Assembly (NCBI GenBank): GCA_029641185.1 | Contig: JAPWGK010000004.1 | Coordinates: forward strand, 248,001-312,000 | Direction of reading: 5' to 3' | DNA length: 64,000 bases | Origin: Pseudofabraea citricarpa | Taxonomy: Eukaryota; Ascomycota; Leotiomycetes; Helotiales; Dermateaceae | Shown here: positions 59,008-64,000 of the stretch, piece after piece | How positions within the stretch are numbered: the stretch's first letter is position 1 | Layout: every line of letters starts with the position of its first letter | The notes under the pieces: model-generated | The model's database searches: none | Told to the model about the DNA's origin: nothing | What the model saw: the letters and a program-made list of their open reading frames with translations, nothing else | Translations under genes and position numbers: made by a program

Positions 59008-59873
59008 CTCCTCCTTCCGAGGGTGCTGTACTGTACTGTACAAGAAATTCAAGAATGCAATAACGGTAGTACTTGATGTGCGGGAAATGCTTGTATCCGA
59101 ACAGGCAAATCAGAGCTGGTGGAGTGAGAGATGGGTGGATGGATGGATGACTAATCGTGGGCCAGCCGATGATTCCGGGCGGTATGGGCTCACTTCCATG
59201 ATCCGTAGTAGCCAGCACAGCACTGCCTTCAATTTGCCAACCCTCCCTAAGTCCCCGGATAGAGCTCAAGACTTCTTCTCCCTTAAGATAGCAAACTCTG
59301 AGCAAAGTGTTGACCAATCAGTGGTTGTGGGTTCCGAGGTCCCCAAACACAGTGGAAGGAGGAATGAAGCGACTTGCGACTTGCGACTTGCGACAGAAGC
59401 GAGCTGCCATCCGATGTGTGAGTGAGTGAGTGAGTGAGTGAGTGAGTGAACATGGCTACAATAATACAGTATAAAAATAACAAGATTGCTCGCTCCCCGT
59501 ATTCTGTGCCCCCTCCCCTCCCTTATGACGCGTGAGAGCGAGGAAGTAGCAATAATCCTTGTTGACAGATCATGCCAATGCTCGCACGCTGGGCAATGCG
59601 ATAGGCCAAGCAAGCCTCCCGTACCTGTCAACCTCAGCCTGAGCACCCACCTTGACAAAAAATAGGGGCACCGCTTACCGTATAGGATGAACTGCACTGC
59701 ATAGCTCCCTGCATAGCCTGCACCATCGCAATTATCCCTCCCTTGCCCTGGAACTCGGATAAGCCTCTCATTCGATCAACATCACCACAACCACAACCAC
59801 CAACCACTACCAACCAACTCACAGCACTCGGCTTCCACCATCATCCTGTGGCTCCCAAGTGCGATGCTCAAGC
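59008..59873. other. Intergenic region before the third zinc-cluster gene
   Basis: About 865 bp. Contains CTGTACTGTACTGTAC at 59026-59041 just after the stop of the AtuA-like gene and a GCGACTT / GTGA tandem-repeat patch at 59369-59449. C/A-rich leader sequence (CACAACCACAACC type) precedes the regulator ATG at 59874. No coding sequence supported. Confidence 0.5.
59369..59449 (+). repeat. GCGACTT tandem repeat next to (GTGA)8
   Basis: About 3.7 perfect copies of the heptamer GCGACTT at 59369-59394 and eight copies of GTGA at 59418-59449. Confidence 0.9.
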
Positions 59874-61574
59874 ATGTCCACAAAACGCCCACACTACAAG
59901 ACCCGGACAGGGTGTTTGCAGTGCAAGCAGCGCAAGGTCAAGGTACGAGAATAACTCTCTTCCTCCCCGCCCGCAAAGTCTATATATCCCGTGCCTGGCT
60001 GGCTGGCTAGCTGCCTGTTTCCCTCACCCACATATACGAACATCTTCCCACCTTTTCCCCCTTCACCCTTCACCTCCCACTTCTCACCTGTCTACCTGCT
60101 CTGCTCCCCTCCCACACGCTCTTTTTTCCCTATCAAAACATTCGCTTTTTCTTCACAACCACCACCACCACCACCACAATGCAAGTCGCTGTCATCATCC
60201 TCGCCGTCTTGGCCATGTGCATCGCTCTGGTCGGTGTAGCAGCCTTTGGCCAGATGTGGCACCAGCAAGGTCGTCTCCCGGGACGCAGCAGCAGCGCTGT
60301 GTAAGCCAGACACAAACCTGGACTAACAACTCTCGGAAACATGAAAGTGCGACGAGGACAAGCCGCAATGTGCCAATTGTCTGCGCCAGAAAGCTTCCTG
60401 TTCCTATCTGCAACACATTCCTTTGGGCTCTCGACCGCGACATCACAACCAACGTATACAACCGCAGCAGCATCACCCTCTTCCAGCCATTCTTCCTTCG
60501 CAACCACCACTCGTCGCCAAACCCGCGCCGGGGCTCGACTCGCTACCCCTTCAGTTTACCTCGCTCGACCTTGAACTTCTTCACTTCTACACCACCAACA
60601 CCAGCATTGACGTCCTGGGTCCGCATGTGACCGGGACACGCATCTGGCAGACCGAGGCCGTCATTCTGGCCTTGAAGCATCCATTTCTTCTGCACGAGTT
60701 GTTTTCCTTTGCTGCCCTCCACCTCGCCTACGTCAAAGCCGACGATCCGGCCGCCGCGCAGAAGTATCGCGAGATCGCCGCCCGGTACTACGCGAAATCC
60801 ATCTCGCAATTCCGCATCGAGATCCAGAACATCAATCAGGAGAATTGTCATGCGGCTTTTAGTTGCAGCGCCTTGCTGGGCGTCCACGCGTGGGCCATGC
60901 AGGGCGAGCGGGGAGCCAACTTGTTTTTTTCGGGGGAGGACGACGAAGGGGAATGGGGGCCGGGGACCAGCATCGCTTGGTACAAATTACATCGGGGTGC
61001 CAATCATGTTCTGAATTCCGTCTTCCACTGGATCCGCGAGGGCCCACTCTGGGATATGATCCGGCCGTGGATGTCCCTGCGGCCGGACGATCCCATGCCG
61101 TTGATGCCAGAGGAGGAGAGGGAGCTCGATGCACTGGCCGGATGCTGGGCCGGTGACGATGGCGTAAGCGATGCAGAGAGGGAGGCGCTCGAAACCACCC
61201 TCCAGATCCTCCGCCGGACTTTCAGCATCGTGACGATGACGCAGGCCGAGATTGGCGACAGCGCAGCTATCCTCTCCTGGACCATCCTCATCCCCGACAG
61301 ATTCTGCACCATGGTCGAGAACCGACATCCGCAAGCCCTGGTCCTGATCGCAGCTTACTGCGTCCTGCTCAAGAAAATCGATGACTTATGGTGGATCAAG
61401 GGCAAATCTCACAGTCTCCTCGCGACGGTGAAGAAAGAGCTTCCTCCCGGTTGGCGGAGATGGTTGACGTGGCCGACAAGGGTGGTAGATGTCCTGGCGA
61501 AAGATGATAGCATGGTTGAAGGTCTGGAGGATGCATTATTATTAGCGGCGCAACAAATGCCCAAGGGCACATAG
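59874..61574 (+). CDS. Zn(II)2Cys6 transcription factor, UPC2-like, with a 405-bp intron in the zinc cluster
   Basis: Two exons, 59874-59942 and 60348-61574, encode 431 residues. The zinc cluster spans residues 14-41: TGCLQCKQRKVK from exon 1 joined directly to CDEDKPQCANCLRQKASCQY from exon 2, spacing C-x2-C-x6-C-x6-C-x2-C-x6-C. A Gln/His/Pro linker follows, then the DUF3468-type domain seen in sterol-uptake-control (UPC2-like) regulators: LDLELLHFYTTNTSIDVLG, HPFLLHELFSFAALHLAYVK, YYAKSISQFRIEIQNINQEN. It lies next to, and on the same strand as, the AtuA-like gene, so it may regulate the CoA-transferase/AtuA pair; this is inferred. The 405-bp intron is several times the usual size here and contains a small open frame with its own leader. 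Confidence 0.88.
60179..60304 (+). CDS. Possible membrane microprotein nested in the regulator's intron
   Basis: An ATG-started frame of 41 residues. Residues 2-24 form a single hydrophobic segment (begins MQVAVIILAVLAMCIALV), followed by a short polar, basic tail. It is preceded by about 180 bp of C/T-rich sequence and then CCACCACA just before the ATG (A at -3), which looks like a fungal promoter and leader, not ordinary intron sequence. The stop overlaps a possible splice donor (GTAAGC at 60301). It could be a separate small gene, an alternative first exon, or chance. I do not recognise a family. Confidence 0.35.
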   Translation: MQVAVIILAVLAMCIALVGVAAFGQMWHQQGRLPGRSSSAV

Positions 61575-64000
61575 ATTAATATGTAATATTAGGAGCCTTC
61601 AATGGAGTTGGGTCGATGGTGTAAAAAAGATATTTCCTATTGCGTTTCCAGGTTCTATGCGAGTGAGATGCAGTGAGAAGGAGGGAGGGGGGATAACTAG
61701 CAGACCCCTGTCGCGGAATCATCCTTCACTGTCAGAATCAAAGTTCTGTCACGAAACATTATCATGACCTGATATATATCCTCCCTAACCTTATGCGTTG
61801 CTATTATGGAAAACGTAAAACATTCCTTTTCTTCTTTTGTTCTTCTCTTCTGCGATAAAGCCTTAACGTGTCATGGTACTAGGGAGGATGCATGGCGAGT
61901 TACTACATGCGTAGGCCTCTCTTGTCTCCTCTCTTCTCTCTGTTGTCTTCTCAGACGCATGAGTTTTAAATATGCACCTACCGAAGACTCTTGCTTGTGA
62001 AACAGGAAGAAAATAGGATGCGAATGCCCTTAAAATGTGTTGGGTCAAGTGGGATTAAGTTGAGGTTCCCTTTTCGAGTAACGGGGCAGAGGGGAGATTT
62101 ATTCCGATTCCGATCAGCATCTCTCTCACCTCTTGCTTTCTTCTTTTTGGGGATGAATTCTTCCTACTTCGAGCTCGGAACTAACCACCGCGTGAGTGCT
62201 AAAACCCCTCCGGCCTGGAATAGAAAAATAGTAAGCGAGCTGCCGTCTTGGAAATCATCTTCTAACTCGCAGTGGAGAAGAACGACAAGAAGTTGCTTTC
62301 AAGGAAGACTGGCTCTCTTCAGGCTGGCAAGTCATCCATTAGATCCCACGGTGCCTGGGTAGCTAATCATTCCACTTGTTTGGGGGAGGCTAATGTGGCA
62401 TGTCAATGAGATGACAGCAGAAGGGAGAATGACAGCGGAATGTAATTTGCTAAGGACTCTCAAGAGAATTCGAGGTGCATTCTGAGTAAGACACAAAAAA
62501 TTTCGCAGAATATCAGATGCATGGTCGGTAAATTATCGATACTACAAGTTGACACAGGTTGATTTACCTGGCTCTGTGATTTCCATTAATTTCCATACCT
62601 AAGTTTCAGCAAGTAAGTCTAAATGATACTTTCTTTCTCCTTCTGGACAAGCCAGAGGGGTTTGTTACTCCAAAGGCAAGCAGGTGAGGTGCTTTGTGGA
62701 TTGAAGAGGTCGAGGAAGTGATTGGCTTGGGGAATAATAAGTAGAATGCGAAGACGAAGTTCAGATGCACGTCACATTTCTTGTTTTATGATTACCAATT
62801 TCAACAAAGCTCGATCCCGATTTGGCTTTGAGATCTGGCTGCACATGAAGTTGTTTTGTGGGTTTAAAATTGTTCCGGGTCTCTCTCGGTGAAAAAAATA
62901 CGCGTTCTTGAAAATCGACAGTGACAAACTCGTTTTATTGCACGCTACTTCAAAGAGAAGCGTGGAATTTGTAGCGAGCGGTTGACTTAAACACCCTTTA
63001 TTCGAGTAGCGACGATCCAAGCACCGATAGCGAACCCACCATCTCTTCATTGGCGTAACTTGAGCAAAATCACTCTTTGACTACCTACCCAATTTCAACC
63101 CTTGTATGAAAATTAAAGGTGCTTCGGATGATGTTTGGGGTTATTCCTCTGTGCTGAAATTCAAATGACAACAGGAGCTATTATAGCAACAGAGGAGAGT
63201 GTATCTTCTATACTTGATCTTTATACGGTAGAAAGAGGAGTAGATACCAACCCTAGCAGCTAAGTTTAATGTCATTTTGAGCTAACATAGTGTCTTTCTA
63301 TCAGGGTATCTTCGCTTTCTCGACCCTCTTCGCTGTTATGCTTCTTTGCTTTTCTGGGGTTGTCCGCCTGCAATTTTGAGTTCCGTATAGAATATATTCA
63401 TACTATAGGCTTGAATCCCCGAATTTTGTCTCCTGACGCTTAATTCTAGATGGGTTTGCATTTGGAAAGTAGTAGACCGAGGATCCGAGAGTGCTTGTTG
63501 ACCTTGACAATAATAAGACCCTTTCTAACACTGATATCTCTTTTTTCTTTTTCTTCCCCACGTCAAAGGCATATCAAAGGAACAAAACACGAAAATATGA
63601 GGGTGGTAACAATATATCTGTATCCAATCGAGAGCAAATAGCCCATTCGCTACGTGACTTCATTTCGCATAATATCATGCCTATTGATATAACCCCCAAC
63701 GAATAAACGAGCTCGACAACTAGTAAATTAGATTCTTTCAGAATATATTCTTTATAGAAGACTAAAAAGTTCTTCTTGTATTAAGTCATACCTACACATG
63801 GTCGAATGATTATACTTGCCAACCTATCAGGTACAAAATAACAGTAGGTTGTATTTCTGTTAAAGTAAGATGCTGATGAAAATGTTGTTTTGTATTATCT
63901 TACTGTGTTGGAAATCTCATTGGGTTAAAGGGTTATCAGTTATCTGTGGTAATAACGTCTCTCTTTCGGGCGCAGAAAATAATCCGAATGTATCAAACTT
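61575..64000. other. Right end of the window, no supported gene
   Basis: About 2.4 kb of mostly AT-rich sequence. Open frames up to 123 codons (for example 61991-62362) show no recognisable protein features and start at non-ATG codons or within low-complexity sequence. No RNA gene or repeat family recognised. Confidence 0.5.

Overview
The window looks like nuclear DNA of a filamentous ascomycete (Pezizomycotina; Leotiomycetes is my best guess, from protein flavour only). The genes are short-intron split genes (most introns 45-140 bp) with GT-AG borders and CT-rich leaders. Gene content is typically fungal: three Zn(II)2Cys6 regulators, an RNA-silencing RNA-dependent RNA polymerase, fungal-only DUF3716 and F-box proteins, secreted glycoside hydrolases and a secreted intradiol dioxygenase. 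No rRNA, confident tRNA, CRISPR array or intact transposon was seen. I reconstructed exon joins by eye; for each spliced gene they keep the frame and restore a family motif or a continuous reading.

Layout. 0.8-4.1 kb: a five-exon D-amino-acid oxidase and a Zn2Cys6 regulator face each other, and their coding 3' ends overlap by 56 bp; each has a perfect inverted repeat upstream. 7-9.3 kb: a serine/threonine-rich single-pass membrane protein and a small secreted cysteine protein. 10-12.3 kb: a six-exon GH27 alpha-galactosidase. 13.1-14.6 kb: a DUF3716 nuclear-type protein with a duplicated acidic tail. 15.2-16.3 kb: a secreted intradiol dioxygenase (minus). 18.6-22.9 kb: a 1343-residue RNA-dependent RNA polymerase with an intact catalytic DYDGD motif. 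25.3-32.1 kb: a giant coiled-coil protein (minus) whose start codon cannot be found. 33.7-34.7 kb: a GH17 glucanase (minus). 35.6-39.3 kb: a disordered protein with an N-myristoylation signal (minus). 43.6-44.8 kb: an F-box protein. 46.9-47.4 kb: a EutQ-like cupin with a 15-nt last exon (minus). 49.5-52.5 kb: a small Ser/Thr-rich protein whose end overlaps that of a second Zn2Cys6 regulator (minus).

54.1-61.6 kb is the most coherent functional unit: a CaiB/BaiF family III CoA-transferase (minus) and an AtuA/DUF1446 acyl-CoA metabolism protein (plus) diverge from one 550-bp promoter, and a Zn2Cys6 regulator lies next to them. The shared promoter contains paired CGG/CCG triplets of the kind such regulators bind. 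I infer a small catabolic cluster for an unusual (branched or terpenoid-like) carboxylic acid. The regulator's 405-bp intron also contains a 41-residue membrane-peptide reading frame with its own CT-rich leader.

The remaining space is intergenic, with many microsatellites and a recurring TACTGTAC-type palindrome but no gene that I can support.
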